Counted from the stretch's first letter, positions 8,300 through 17,521 are shown. The stretch is 23,284 bases of DNA from JAISGQ01 sp045604965 (GCA_045604965.1 JAZUPB010000037.1:1-23284); one strand, 5' to 3'. Made by a program: numbers and translations. Notes: generated from the sequence alone by a model not told the origin.

Positions 8300-8989
8300 A
8301 TGTTAGAACAGCTTAAAAAACAGGTTCTGGAGGCTAATCTTCTGCTTCCGAAATACGGGCTGATAACCTTTACCTGGGGAAATGTTTCAGGTATCGACAG
8401 AGAATCAGGCCTTGTAGTCATAAAGCCTTCGGGCGTTTCCTATGACGGTATGACCGAAGAGGATATGGTCGTTGTTGATCTCGATGGTAAGGTAGTGGAG
8501 GGCAAATGGAAGCCCTCAAGCGATACGCCCACACACGTTGAGCTATACAAGGCGTTTCCGTCTATAGGAGGCATAGTACATACCCATTCCCGCTGGGCAA
8601 CAACCTTCGCACAGGCAGGTATGGCAATACCTGCAATGGGAACCACCCACGCTGATTATTTCTACGGCGACATTCCCTGTACCAGAAAGATGACCGACGA
8701 GGAAATAAACGGCGAGTACGAAAAGGAGACAGGCACCGTTATAATCGAAGCCTTCGAGGGAAAGGACGCAGCGGATATTCCCGGTGTTGTGGTGCACAGT
8801 CACGGTCCTTTTGCCTGGGGTACGGATGCAATGAATGCAGTTCATAACGCTGTCGTTATGGAAGAAGTTGCCTTTATGGACTGGCACGCTATGATGATAA
8901 ATCCCGAAATGGACGTTATGCAGAAAACCCTGCTTGATAAGCATTATCTGCGCAAGCACGGCAAGAACGCCTATTACGGACAAAACTGA
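8300..8989 (+). CDS. araD: L-ribulose-5-phosphate 4-epimerase
   Basis: The enzyme converts L-ribulose-5-P to D-xylulose-5-P, linking arabinose to the pentose phosphate or phosphoketolase route. It belongs to the class II aldolase/epimerase family. Zinc-ligand histidines are visible as H94-T-H96 and in V-H-S-H at 165-168, with D75 in the S-D-T-P-T-H segment, matching H95, H97, H171 and D76 of the E. coli protein. The C-terminal end R-K-H-G-K-N-A-Y-Y-G-Q is characteristic. The 229-residue length is normal (E. coli 231). The ATG at 8300 fits the family N-terminus; the upstream in-frame GTG at 8288 would overlap the kinase stop and lacks support. GTGAGGTG at 8288-8295 serves as ribosome site. Confidence 0.96.
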   Translation: MLEQLKKQVLEANLLLPKYGLITFTWGNVSGIDRESGLVVIKPSGVSYDGMTEEDMVVVDLDGKVVEGKWKPSSDTPTHVELYKAFPSIGGIVHTHSRWATTFAQAGMAIPAMGTTHADYFYGDIPCTRKMTDEEINGEYEKETGTVIIEAFEGKDAADIPGVVVHSHGPFAWGTDAMNAVHNAVVMEEVAFMDWHAMMINPEMDVMQKTLLDKHYLRKHGKNAYYGQN

Positions 8990-9001
8990 ACATAAATTAT
9001 G

Positions 9002-9041
9002 AAACCCCACAGTATTCTTAAAAGGATACTGTGGGGTTTTT
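9002..9041 (+). terminator. Intrinsic terminator of the arabinose cluster
   Basis: Bases 9002-9015 pair perfectly with 9026-9039 (14 bp, extendable to 16 with 9016-9017/9024-9025), with loop TTAAAA and a T-run at 9037-9041. It lies 12 bases after the araD stop. On the other strand a shorter run of T residues follows the same stem, so it may also end the convergent phosphatase transcript. Confidence 0.92.
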
Positions 9042-9062
9042 CGTTCTGAAAATCGGAATGTT

Positions 9063-10553
9063 TTATTCTTCGGGTGTTTTATCAGGTGCACCCAGAAGCA
9101 CAAGACGCTGTTCGTCGCTGACTTTCAGCAGTTCTCTGCTGCTGAAATATTCGTCAAGGACATCTAGATCATTGGTAGCTACTTTTACAGGTCTTCCTGC
9201 AGAAACTATCTCGTCGTAGGGCACATCGAGGAACTTGCCGATGTTGTTTAGGTGGAAGCCCTGCATACCGACGCTGAAGGTATCGGTATCCTTGATCTCA
9301 TTTCCTTCGAAGCAAAAGCTTAGAAGCTGTTTCTTTTCAAAGTCATATTCCGCTTTAAGTCCCTTTGACAGCTGATAAAACTCTGTATGGGCACCTGTAA
9401 ATGCCTCGGTGCGAAGCATATATGTAATCATATGCCGCAGCTGGCGTCCGTTTATCTGTACACGGAATATTTCATCATTGAAGGGAAGTATCTGCACAAG
9501 ATCGTTGAACAGCACAATAGGTCCCAATGTTTTGCCGCGAATACTTCCCGAGGCAAGGAGCATAATGTCAAGCCCCAGCATTTCCTTGAATGCATCGCTG
9601 AGAAGCCTGCCGAGGGTGGTTTCCTGATTTCTTGCAGGGTGAGTACAGCAGTCTGCAAGACGGGCGACAACGCGTCCGTATTTTTTATCGGTGTACCGCT
9701 TGTATTTTCGAACTACTTTTTCAAGATCCTTGTCCCTTGGGCAGTTTTTGCTGTTGATGGGGATAAGCTGCCAGCTGTAGCTGTCTATGCAGTTGCGGTC
9801 TGTATCGATCATAATATCGAAACGTCCTATCTGCGCAGTTCCTGAAGCCGCCTGCACAATGGGAATACCGTTGACAACTTCGGGTGTCTCCATATATGTA
9901 TGAGTGTGTCCGCCGATGATAAGATCAACACCCCAATCAGGATCAAGCTCTGCAGCCAATGCCTTGTCTGCCTCAAAGCCGATGTGAGTGAGCAAAACAG
10001 TGAGGTCAATATCGTCAGTGCGGTATGCATTGCATATTTTACCGACTTCCTTTGCTGCGTTGCGTACGTCGATAAGATCGCTGATAAGTTCCTCGTGCTT
10101 TGCTTTCACCAGAGCTTCATTTGTCAGGACACCAATAAACAGCACTCTCATACCGTCTATCTTTTTTATGATATGAGATCTGAACATTCTGACAGTAGTA
10201 CCTGAAAGATACATATTTGCGTTGATAATGGGGAAGTTGGTGCATTTTTCAACGAACAGAAGATGTCCGATGCCGTAGTCTACCTCGTGATTTCCGATTG
10301 TTACAACATCGGGTGCGATCATATTCATTATTTCTATTGTAGAAAGTCCCTTGTATTCGCTGTCAATTACAGAGCCGCGAAACATATCGCCCGATATGGC
10401 GTAAAGAACGTTCTTTTCCTCGTGACGGACCCTATTGACATAGCCCGAAAGCATAGACGTTCCCCCCAGAAGTGTTTTATCCACTTCCTTGGCGAGAAAG
10501 TCGCCGTGCAGATCGTTTGAATGAAGCAGAGTGAGTTTTTTTATATTGCTCAT
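9063..10553 (-). CDS. UshA/YunD-like metallophosphatase (5'-nucleotidase family), no signal peptide
   Basis: This 496-residue protein combines a calcineurin-like metallophosphatase domain with a 5'-nucleotidase C-terminal domain. Metal-binding blocks are present in order: D14-x-H16, G-D56, G-N88-H89-E90, T-H190 and G-G-H216-T-H218. The C-terminal half carries R-N-Q-E-T-T-L-G-R-L-L-S-D-A and P-F-N-D-E-I, typical of substrate-capping 5_nucleotid_C domains. There is no signal peptide or lipobox, so it is predicted to act in the cytoplasm like B. subtilis YunD rather than on the surface like UshA. The likely substrate is a nucleotide or related phosphoester; the exact one cannot be told. An AAGGAG site precedes the ATG. 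It is monocistronic, with a terminator-flanked neighbour upstream and the arabinose cluster terminator downstream. Confidence 0.88.
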   Translation of the reverse strand: MSNIKKLTLLHSNDLHGDFLAKEVDKTLLGGTSMLSGYVNRVRHEEKNVLYAISGDMFRGSVIDSEYKGLSTIEIMNMIAPDVVTIGNHEVDYGIGHLLFVEKCTNFPIINANMYLSGTTVRMFRSHIIKKIDGMRVLFIGVLTNEALVKAKHEELISDLIDVRNAAKEVGKICNAYRTDDIDLTVLLTHIGFEADKALAAELDPDWGVDLIIGGHTHTYMETPEVVNGIPIVQAASGTAQIGRFDIMIDTDRNCIDSYSWQLIPINSKNCPRDKDLEKVVRKYKRYTDKKYGRVVARLADCCTHPARNQETTLGRLLSDAFKEMLGLDIMLLASGSIRGKTLGPIVLFNDLVQILPFNDEIFRVQINGRQLRHMITYMLRTEAFTGAHTEFYQLSKGLKAEYDFEKKQLLSFCFEGNEIKDTDTFSVGMQGFHLNNIGKFLDVPYDEIVSAGRPVKVATNDLDVLDEYFSSRELLKVSDEQRLVLLGAPDKTPEE

Positions 10554-10648
10554 AATATTCTCCTTCCAAGAACCATAGGAGATAAAAAGTATATCATCAT
10601 TAATTTTATATCATTACAGTACCAAATTGCAAGATGACAGGCCAAAAG

Positions 10649-10680
10649 AAAACAGGGAGAAATTATTTCTCCCTGTTTTT
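10649..10680 (-). terminator. Terminator of the giant surface-protein gene, likely bidirectional
   Basis: Bases 10649-10662 pair perfectly with 10666-10679 (14 bp, loop TTA). Read on the - strand the stem is followed by TTTTCTTTT; on the + strand by a run of five T. It lies immediately after the stop codon of the surface-protein gene and before the promoter region of the phosphatase gene. Confidence 0.88.
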
Positions 10681-10683
10681 AGG

Positions 10684-13600
10684 TCAGTTCTGTTTTCTGC
10701 GTCTGAATTGCCAGATACAGAAAAGCATTGTAAGCAGTCCGATCTGCATTATGATTGTTGCGATAATAGGAGCTGTGCTGTCATCACCTGTGCCGGGAGC
10801 ATCGTAATCTCCGGCGACCTGAGTTTTTCTGTTTGTGAATACAGCGGAGTTTTCTGTTGTTGTTATAAATCCGCTGTCGCCCTTGCTGCTTAATACATAA
10901 CCTGTTTTCTTTGTCTGAGTGACCTTGTAGGAAATACCCTCAGGCAGCTTGAATATCGTGGCGGTTTCGCCGTGACGAAGTTTGATGATATCGCCGTTTG
11001 AAATAACGCCATAAGTGTCACCGATCTTATATTTGAATGACTTGTCGGAATCAAATTCCACTGTGTATTCAAAGTAAAGATTCTTATCGGCACCCTTGCC
11101 GGATACCTTGGAGGTAATCTCAAGATTTCCGTTGGGAGGTGTGATGTAGTTGTTGACAAAATCGGCTTTTTCATCAGAAGCGACTGTATTGGTTATTACT
11201 CTGCCTGCAGGTTCAGTGATATAAGCAGGGTTTTCAGTCTGTTCAACTCTGTAGATAACACCTGCGAGTATATCAGAGATGGTAATGCTTTCTCCGTCTT
11301 TGAGGAAAACAGTATCACCTGATCTGACAGTACCGCTGTGAGAACCTGTGTACTCATACTCAACACTGCTGCTGAAATATACAGTGAATGCAAATTCGTC
11401 GCCTTCGGGAACATCCTCGCCTGTTACAGTGTTTGAAACAGTGAGAGTGCCGTAGGTGAAGGTGCCTTTGTTCTCGATATTGATGCTGATATTGCCATCT
11501 GCATCGGTTTCGGAAACTGTGTAAACAGGACTGTAATTTTCAACAGCCTGCTCGGATACGGTGTATGCACGGACAGTTCCGTCGGGGTTATACCTGTCGA
11601 GATCGGTAAACTCAAATGTACTTTCACCGCTTGCTATATCACAGGATGAAAGAATACTGCTGCCGACCATAAGATCAACGGTAATATCGGGGACTGTTTC
11701 GCCCTTGGGAACATCGATCCAGGTCTTTATGCCGCTGACCTTGATCTTCGGCATATCATAGGAGTTTCTTACGGTGTAATAAACAGTGTCTGCAGCACCG
11801 TCGGAATCCGTATCCTCGGCTATGGGTGTGTCATAGGTGGTGGTGTAGCCGGGGACAGAATCCTCTTCGATTCGGAAGGAATGTCCGCCTGACTGCAGTC
11901 TGGGTACGATTACAGTCTGTGTCAGACCGTAAGTTCCGTTCATAGTGAGTGTTCTGTAAATTGAATCATCGCGGTACAATCTGATCAAAGAATTTTCGGG
12001 ACGCTCTGCCTCGGGCGCACCGGTATGATCCCATACCTTGGTTATAACGTATTTGTCAACATTATAGGTGTTGATTATGTCGTAACCGGAAGTAACAGAA
12101 ACATAATTCTCGGGTGTAACGGATTCCTTAACGCTGTAAGTGTACTTATTGCCCTGTTCGTCACATTCATAGAGTCCGTCGAAGGAGAAGCTCTGCTCGG
12201 AGGCAGAAGTATCTTTGGCGATGCTGACGGAATCCAGTTTGACGCTGTTGCGGTACAGCTCGATTATTACATTGTCAGGTCTTACGAAACCTTCTCCGTT
12301 TTCGACCCATATTTTCTTACCGCTGACGGAAATAAGATTTCTTGTCCACTTGCCGTAGAGTGTGGTGTCCTCTGTAATAACAGTGCCGTCAGTGTAGGGG
12401 ACAGTGCAGTTTTCGTCAGTATACCACTTGTCAAAGGTGTAGCCAGTGACAGCGGCAGGAGTTTTTGCACTGTATGAAGTATTGTAGTCAACGGTGTCCT
12501 TGGTGGGGAGAACAGCACCTGCAGGTGCATTATCCCATAAGTAGGTAACGTCGTACTGATTTATAATCCACTTGCCGTAGAGAATGGTATCATCTGTAAC
12601 AGCAGTGCCGTCAGTATAGGGGACAGTGCAGTTTTCATCAGTGTACCACTTGTCAAAGGTGTAGCCGGTGACAGCATCAGGAGTTTTTGCGTTGTACGAT
12701 GTATTGTAATCAACAGTGTCCTTTGTGGGGAGCACTGCACCTGTTGGTGCATTATCCCAGGAGTAGGTAACGTCGTAACTGTTTATGCTCCACTTGCCGT
12801 AGAGTGTGGTGTCCTCTGTAACAGCAGTGCCGTTAGTATAGGGGACAGTGCAGGATTCGTCAGTATACCACTTGTCAAAGGTGTAGCCAGTGACAGCGGC
12901 AGGAGCTTTTGCGTTGTACGATGTATTATAATCAACGGTGTCTTTTGTGGGGAGAACAGCACCTGTTGGAGCATTATCCCATAAGTAGGTAACGTCGTAC
13001 CGATTTATAATCCACTTGCCGTAGAGAATGGTATCATCTGTAACAGCAGAGCCGTCAGTATAGGGGACAGTGCAGTTTTCATCAGTGTACCACTTGTCAA
13101 AGGTGTAGCCAGTGACAGCATCAGGAGTTTTTGCGTTGTACGATGTGTTGTAATCAACAGTGTCCTTTGTGGGGAGCAATGCACCTGTTGGTGCATTATC
13201 CCAGGAGTAGGTAACGTCGTAACTGTTTATGCTCCACTTGCCGTAGAGTGTGGTGTCTTTCGTAACAGCAGTGCCGTCAGTGTAGGGAACAGTGCAGGAT
13301 TCATCGGTGTACCACTTGTCAAAGGTGTAGCCGGTGACAGCGGCTGGTGATTTTGCACTGTAAGATGTGTTGTAGTCTACGGTGTCCTTGGTGGGGAGAA
13401 CAGCACCTGCAGGAGCATCATCCCAGAAGTAGGTAATGTCGTACTGATTTATAATCCACTTGCCGTAAAGTGTAGTGTCCTCTGTAACGGCAGTACCGTC
13501 AGTGTAAGGTGCAATGCAGGATTCGTCAGTATACCAACCGCCGAAGGTATAACCTGCGGTGGTGCTCACAGTGGGTGCAGTGTATTTTGTTCCTGCAGCA

Positions 13601-16600
13601 AAAGCTTCTGTCTCAGGTACAGCTGAGGAAACGCTTGAGGGAACATCACCTTTCCACTGATGGCTGACGCTTACAATGGGAACAATACCGAGGTCCATAT
13701 GTACAGCATCATAGCTTGTGCTGCCCATACTGTCGGTGAAGGGGATATCAAAGTATGTTATCTGCGCAGACAGCATTTCGTCATTTGAGGAGCTGTGAAT
13801 AGTTCCGTCACTGTCAAGGCTGTCGCTGGTGCCCTTGTTTATGGGTGAACATACATAAGATTTGAATCTGCTGTCGCGGAATATAAGCATATATTCGTCG
13901 GAGCCGAGATTCGAGAAGCTGTATTTGCCGTCAGCATCGGTTGTGGTGCTTAAGGAGTAGGTTGCCCTTGCGGCATCGTCGGAATAAACAGCATCCACAG
14001 CGACATTTTCCATACCGACCTCTCCGCTGTCCTGTATTCCGTTGCCGTTGCTGTCTATCCATACACGGCCGCTTATGCTGCCCCAGGCGATCTGGAGAGC
14101 CATATTGTCAGAGTTAAACCAGCCTGTATAGCGGCGACCCTGATCATCGGTAATGTCTTCGAAATATACAGCAGAGAAAATGTTGGTTTCATCGTTTTCG
14201 GCTGTGGTTTCAACAGCTTCGAGGGGGAAGGTGAAGTTTACGGGAGCTTCGCTGGCGGGCATTCCCGATATAGCTATACGAACGCAGTTTGCGTCAGCAG
14301 AGTAAGCACCCCAGGAAGTTGTCCCGTTTCTTATCTTTGCGCCCACAGCGGCGATATCAGATGAAGCGGTGAAGCTGCTTGTATCAACATTGCCGTACTC
14401 AATAGTAAATACCGAGGAATCAGGATTTACTATTGGAGCGGTGAATTTTGTTGAATATGTAAATGCAGAAACCGATTTTCCGTCAGAATCTGTACCGCTG
14501 TTGAGCTTGCCCCATTCCTGACCCTGCTTGGGGATGGGAACATAGATGTAAGTGATCATATCGATTTCAGTGCTGGTGGGGAAGCCTGAACCGTTGAATA
14601 TTGAAATTCGAAGATTATAATCCTCATCGGGCTCCATCTGGATATAATCCGCAGCAGAACCATTCCAGGTGTCATATACAGAGTCTGAAGCCTTCTTTGC
14701 TGCGGTTGCCACAGAAATATCGGCACGGGAGGTTATCAAGTAATATCCTGTGACATTGCTGGGTATTCCTGTCAGTATATCAGAGCCTGTTGTTTTGCCG
14801 TCGTTATTGACATCAAAGCTGTCCGACGCAACCATAAGCTTGTTGCGAGTGGTTGTTGATGATGTCAGAGAACCGTTTTCCAGGAAGATAGCATCATACA
14901 TATTATGAATGGTCTGACTGTCGCTGTATGTGCTGGGGGTTGTGATTGAATATTTGAGGGTCAGAGTTCTGATTTTTTCGCTGATATCATAGCAGCCTAT
15001 TGCAGCGCCGAATCTGTCAGCTTTGTCGGGAAGGGAGGACAGAGGCGTGGTATCTATCTTATATACCTTTGCAAATTTTCCGTCGCCGTTATGGTCATCG
15101 GTTTCTGTGTGACTGTATTCGACTTTTACATACTCAGAATACTTTTTAAGGACATCATAACCGTCACTGGAAATAAGCTGGACATTGGTTATGCCTGAGC
15201 CGGTTTCATCACGGATGTAGATGACAGGATACTGCATAAAGCCAACGCAATAAGCAAAGCCTGTGGAGCCTGCCCAGTAGGATTTAAAGGTAGATGAAAA
15301 ATTCATCGTTGTTCCTGCACTGGCAGTCTTCTTTTCCTTATTGTCGTACTGAATGAAATTGTAATAATTGCTTGAGAAATTAGTTTTCAGAGCAGTCTTT
15401 CCCGTGTCGTTAACGATTTCTCTGCCTTCTTCCACCTTGTCATAAACACGGACATAGGAGGTAACAGAGCCGGATTTGGTCTGTAAAGTGTTAAAGCCTG
15501 CGATAGGGGTATATACACCTGATTTTCCGGTGGAGGTAGCACCTGCAGGTATGCCGTAGCTGATATCATCGGAGGTATCGTCGGGAGTACCGTTCTTATC
15601 GACGAAATCAAGCTCATATTTCATTGCGGAGAAATAATCGTTTTCGGAAAGTCCGAGATCGACATTTGAAAGAATAGTGCTTGTAAAAGAGCTGCTGCCC
15701 GTTGCTTTGAGATTGACGGCCTTCTCGGTCCACTGGGTATCGCCCTTGAGCTTATACCATACCTTGGTCAGAGTTTCCCCCTTGGGGATAAGGAGTGTTA
15801 CATTGGTTACGCCGATTTTGGTTGTGTCAAATTCAAACTCCACTACCTTCGGCAAGGAGGGGTCTGTACCGTCATTCTTAAGATGCCAGCCTGTAAGCTG
15901 ATATACTGCATCGGGGGAATCATCGGTGTATATCATAGTGTGAGAATACGGAGTGAGTATTACAACCTCGTTTCTTTTGTTGGGGTCAACAACAGTGTAT
16001 GTGAGCGTGCCGGTTTTGTCTGTTGAATGAATAACATCGTCGCCATAGAACTTCCACTCGATGCCGCCAACAGTAAGGGTGACTTTATCATCGGGAGCAT
16101 ACTCGGAGGAGGGGATCATAATTTCGGGTGTTACACCGAAGGATCTATAGTACTGATTCTCAAGTCGGATGGTATAAACAGTGGAATCACCGACGGTTTC
16201 CTGAGATTTGATCTGCCACTTGGAGTTTGCTGCAGTAGAAATGCTTGAGCCGGGATGAGCATTTGCAACAGATACAAGGTTGACATTTGAGGGGGCTGTG
16301 ATCTTGAACTCCACATAGTCATAAAGTCTGAAGTGGTAGACTGCAGTATCATTTGTGTAGGTATGCATTACAAGAGGAGAGCCTACGATATAAACAGTCT
16401 CATCAGGCTTTACAAATGCAGAAAGCTTTGATGCGGAGACAAATCCTGTATTATTCTGCGTGGGCTTAACGGTTTTGAGAATCTTCTGATCGGAGACAGT
16501 GGTGCCGCCGTCAACACAGGAGGCATCAACAGTTATGGCATCATTGATATATTCAAAGTTTGTTGCAATGCTCTTTGTGACGATCAGGTCGATATCTACA

Positions 16601-17436
16601 CTTCGCACACCGTCGGTAAAATTATAGGTGTAGGAACCGTCGCCAAGCTTTGCGCCGTAAACGGTACTCTGGTTAGTAAGCTCACTTATGGAATCAAGGG
16701 ATGAAGGGGGAATGGAAGATGAGCCGTTGTGCTGCCATACAAGACCGGGAGCAAGTGTGATGGTAAGCTTTTTATTAGTTGCTCCTTCGGGGAATTTTGC
16801 TGAAACACGTACATTGATTTTTTCGCTTTCAAAGTTTTTGTCGTGATCTATGGTCGCTGTTTCTGAGGAGCCGAAGGATATGTTTTCATTTTCCGAACCG
16901 CTGCCGTAATCCCATACACCGCTTATTGAAAGATCGGTAAGAGCATAAGGAGCAGGGGGAGGTGAAAACATAGGTATCATAGGCAGAGCAGGTTCATCGG
17001 TTTTATCCGAATCGGATGTGCGGCTGTGATCACTTTTGTTTGTATCATCGGAATCAGATCCTGAGTGTGCTGCAGAAGGCGCCGCTGTACTATCAGAATC
17101 GGATTCTTTTCCTTCAGTGTCGAAAGATGAATCTGCATATGGGCAGACAAGCTCATAGCACGACAAGCTGTGAGTGTGAGTTCCGATTAAATTTTTACCT
17201 TCAGTAAGTCCGCACTCAGCATCGGAGGAGGAACATTCCGAAGAATGGATATGCAGAGTTATCTGCTCGCCTTCTTCGAGATCGCAGACAAGTCTGCAGC
17301 ATTCCTCAAATGTATGAGTGTGAATATCAGTAGCCTTAGCCGAATGAAGCACGTTCGGAATAAAGCTCACTGAGAAAACAAGAACGAGCAAAAGCGCTAT
17401 TGTTCTTTTTCTTATGTCATTTATAAATCCCTTCAT
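10684..17436 (-). CDS. Giant cell-surface protein with InlB repeats, Cna-B domains and C-terminal anchor
   Basis: This exported adhesin or scaffold candidate has 2250 residues. Visible order: signal peptide (1-35); His/Cys module with three HxH...C...C units (39-98); Ser/Asp-rich linker to about 155; a long beta-rich region with no family I can name, containing one dockerin-like calcium loop (D875-D886); an SdrD-B-like domain (1121-1254, starting I-S-G-R-V-W-I-D-S-N-G-N-G); six InlB/Listeria-Bacteroides repeats (1255-1701); three Cna-B domains with strand-A lysines and a later E (1702-1791, about 1795-1893, about 1897-1990); two pilin-linker-like domains (about 1995-2097, 2103-2203); and an A-P-G-T-G motif (2213-2217), hydrophobic helix and R-R-R-K tail. 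Isopeptide crosslinks in the Cna-B domains are inferred. The ATG at 17436 gives a proper signal peptide; an upstream TTG at 17493 does not, though the ribosome site (GGGACGG) is weak. No sortase is in the window. Confidence 0.9.
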   Translation of the reverse strand: MKGFINDIRKRTIALLLVLVFSVSFIPNVLHSAKATDIHTHTFEECCRLVCDLEEGEQITLHIHSSECSSSDAECGLTEGKNLIGTHTHSLSCYELVCPYADSSFDTEGKESDSDSTAAPSAAHSGSDSDDTNKSDHSRTSDSDKTDEPALPMIPMFSPPPAPYALTDLSISGVWDYGSGSENENISFGSSETATIDHDKNFESEKINVRVSAKFPEGATNKKLTITLAPGLVWQHNGSSSIPPSSLDSISELTNQSTVYGAKLGDGSYTYNFTDGVRSVDIDLIVTKSIATNFEYINDAITVDASCVDGGTTVSDQKILKTVKPTQNNTGFVSASKLSAFVKPDETVYIVGSPLVMHTYTNDTAVYHFRLYDYVEFKITAPSNVNLVSVANAHPGSSISTAANSKWQIKSQETVGDSTVYTIRLENQYYRSFGVTPEIMIPSSEYAPDDKVTLTVGGIEWKFYGDDVIHSTDKTGTLTYTVVDPNKRNEVVILTPYSHTMIYTDDSPDAVYQLTGWHLKNDGTDPSLPKVVEFEFDTTKIGVTNVTLLIPKGETLTKVWYKLKGDTQWTEKAVNLKATGSSSFTSTILSNVDLGLSENDYFSAMKYELDFVDKNGTPDDTSDDISYGIPAGATSTGKSGVYTPIAGFNTLQTKSGSVTSYVRVYDKVEEGREIVNDTGKTALKTNFSSNYYNFIQYDNKEKKTASAGTTMNFSSTFKSYWAGSTGFAYCVGFMQYPVIYIRDETGSGITNVQLISSDGYDVLKKYSEYVKVEYSHTETDDHNGDGKFAKVYKIDTTPLSSLPDKADRFGAAIGCYDISEKIRTLTLKYSITTPSTYSDSQTIHNMYDAIFLENGSLTSSTTTRNKLMVASDSFDVNNDGKTTGSDILTGIPSNVTGYYLITSRADISVATAAKKASDSVYDTWNGSAADYIQMEPDEDYNLRISIFNGSGFPTSTEIDMITYIYVPIPKQGQEWGKLNSGTDSDGKSVSAFTYSTKFTAPIVNPDSSVFTIEYGNVDTSSFTASSDIAAVGAKIRNGTTSWGAYSADANCVRIAISGMPASEAPVNFTFPLEAVETTAENDETNIFSAVYFEDITDDQGRRYTGWFNSDNMALQIAWGSISGRVWIDSNGNGIQDSGEVGMENVAVDAVYSDDAARATYSLSTTTDADGKYSFSNLGSDEYMLIFRDSRFKSYVCSPINKGTSDSLDSDGTIHSSSNDEMLSAQITYFDIPFTDSMGSTSYDAVHMDLGIVPIVSVSHQWKGDVPSSVSSAVPETEAFAAGTKYTAPTVSTTAGYTFGGWYTDESCIAPYTDGTAVTEDTTLYGKWIINQYDITYFWDDAPAGAVLPTKDTVDYNTSYSAKSPAAVTGYTFDKWYTDESCTVPYTDGTAVTKDTTLYGKWSINSYDVTYSWDNAPTGALLPTKDTVDYNTSYNAKTPDAVTGYTFDKWYTDENCTVPYTDGSAVTDDTILYGKWIINRYDVTYLWDNAPTGAVLPTKDTVDYNTSYNAKAPAAVTGYTFDKWYTDESCTVPYTNGTAVTEDTTLYGKWSINSYDVTYSWDNAPTGAVLPTKDTVDYNTSYNAKTPDAVTGYTFDKWYTDENCTVPYTDGTAVTDDTILYGKWIINQYDVTYLWDNAPAGAVLPTKDTVDYNTSYSAKTPAAVTGYTFDKWYTDENCTVPYTDGTVITEDTTLYGKWTRNLISVSGKKIWVENGEGFVRPDNVIIELYRNSVKLDSVSIAKDTSASEQSFSFDGLYECDEQGNKYTYSVKESVTPENYVSVTSGYDIINTYNVDKYVITKVWDHTGAPEAERPENSLIRLYRDDSIYRTLTMNGTYGLTQTVIVPRLQSGGHSFRIEEDSVPGYTTTYDTPIAEDTDSDGAADTVYYTVRNSYDMPKIKVSGIKTWIDVPKGETVPDITVDLMVGSSILSSCDIASGESTFEFTDLDRYNPDGTVRAYTVSEQAVENYSPVYTVSETDADGNISINIENKGTFTYGTLTVSNTVTGEDVPEGDEFAFTVYFSSSVEYEYTGSHSGTVRSGDTVFLKDGESITISDILAGVIYRVEQTENPAYITEPAGRVITNTVASDEKADFVNNYITPPNGNLEITSKVSGKGADKNLYFEYTVEFDSDKSFKYKIGDTYGVISNGDIIKLRHGETATIFKLPEGISYKVTQTKKTGYVLSSKGDSGFITTTENSAVFTNRKTQVAGDYDAPGTGDDSTAPIIATIIMQIGLLTMLFCIWQFRRRKQN
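12334..13674 (-). repeat. InlB-type tandem repeat array inside the surface-protein gene
   Basis: Five consecutive 222-bp units (12334-12555, 12556-12777, 12778-12999, 13000-13221, 13222-13443) each encode 74 residues beginning Y-D-[VI]-T-Y-x-W-D and ending L-Y-G-K-W plus four linker residues. A sixth, more divergent 231-bp unit (13444-13674) is the N-terminal-most copy. Each repeat has G-Y-T-F-x-x-W-Y-T-D-E-x-C, typical of the Listeria-Bacteroides (InlB B) repeat. Copies 3 and 5 from the N-terminus differ at only three residues, which points to duplication of a two-repeat (444-bp) block. Confidence 0.95.
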
Positions 17437-17521
17437 CACAAAACCGTCCCAAAAATCAAATAAAAATGTGGGAAAACGCCACTTAATTAACAAAAAATGC
17501 GAGAAGTATATACGTATGCAA

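Noticed and set aside
12561..13196. Evenly spaced short open frames of 63 codons, suggesting repeated small genes or a CRISPR-like array
   Set aside because: They are frame shadows of the 222-bp InlB repeats, which are far too long for CRISPR units and lie within a continuous reading frame.
17437..17493. TTG start giving a 19-residue longer surface protein
   Set aside because: The extra residues are aromatic-rich and would place the signal peptide about 20 residues inside the protein; the ATG at 17436 gives a normal exported N-terminus.
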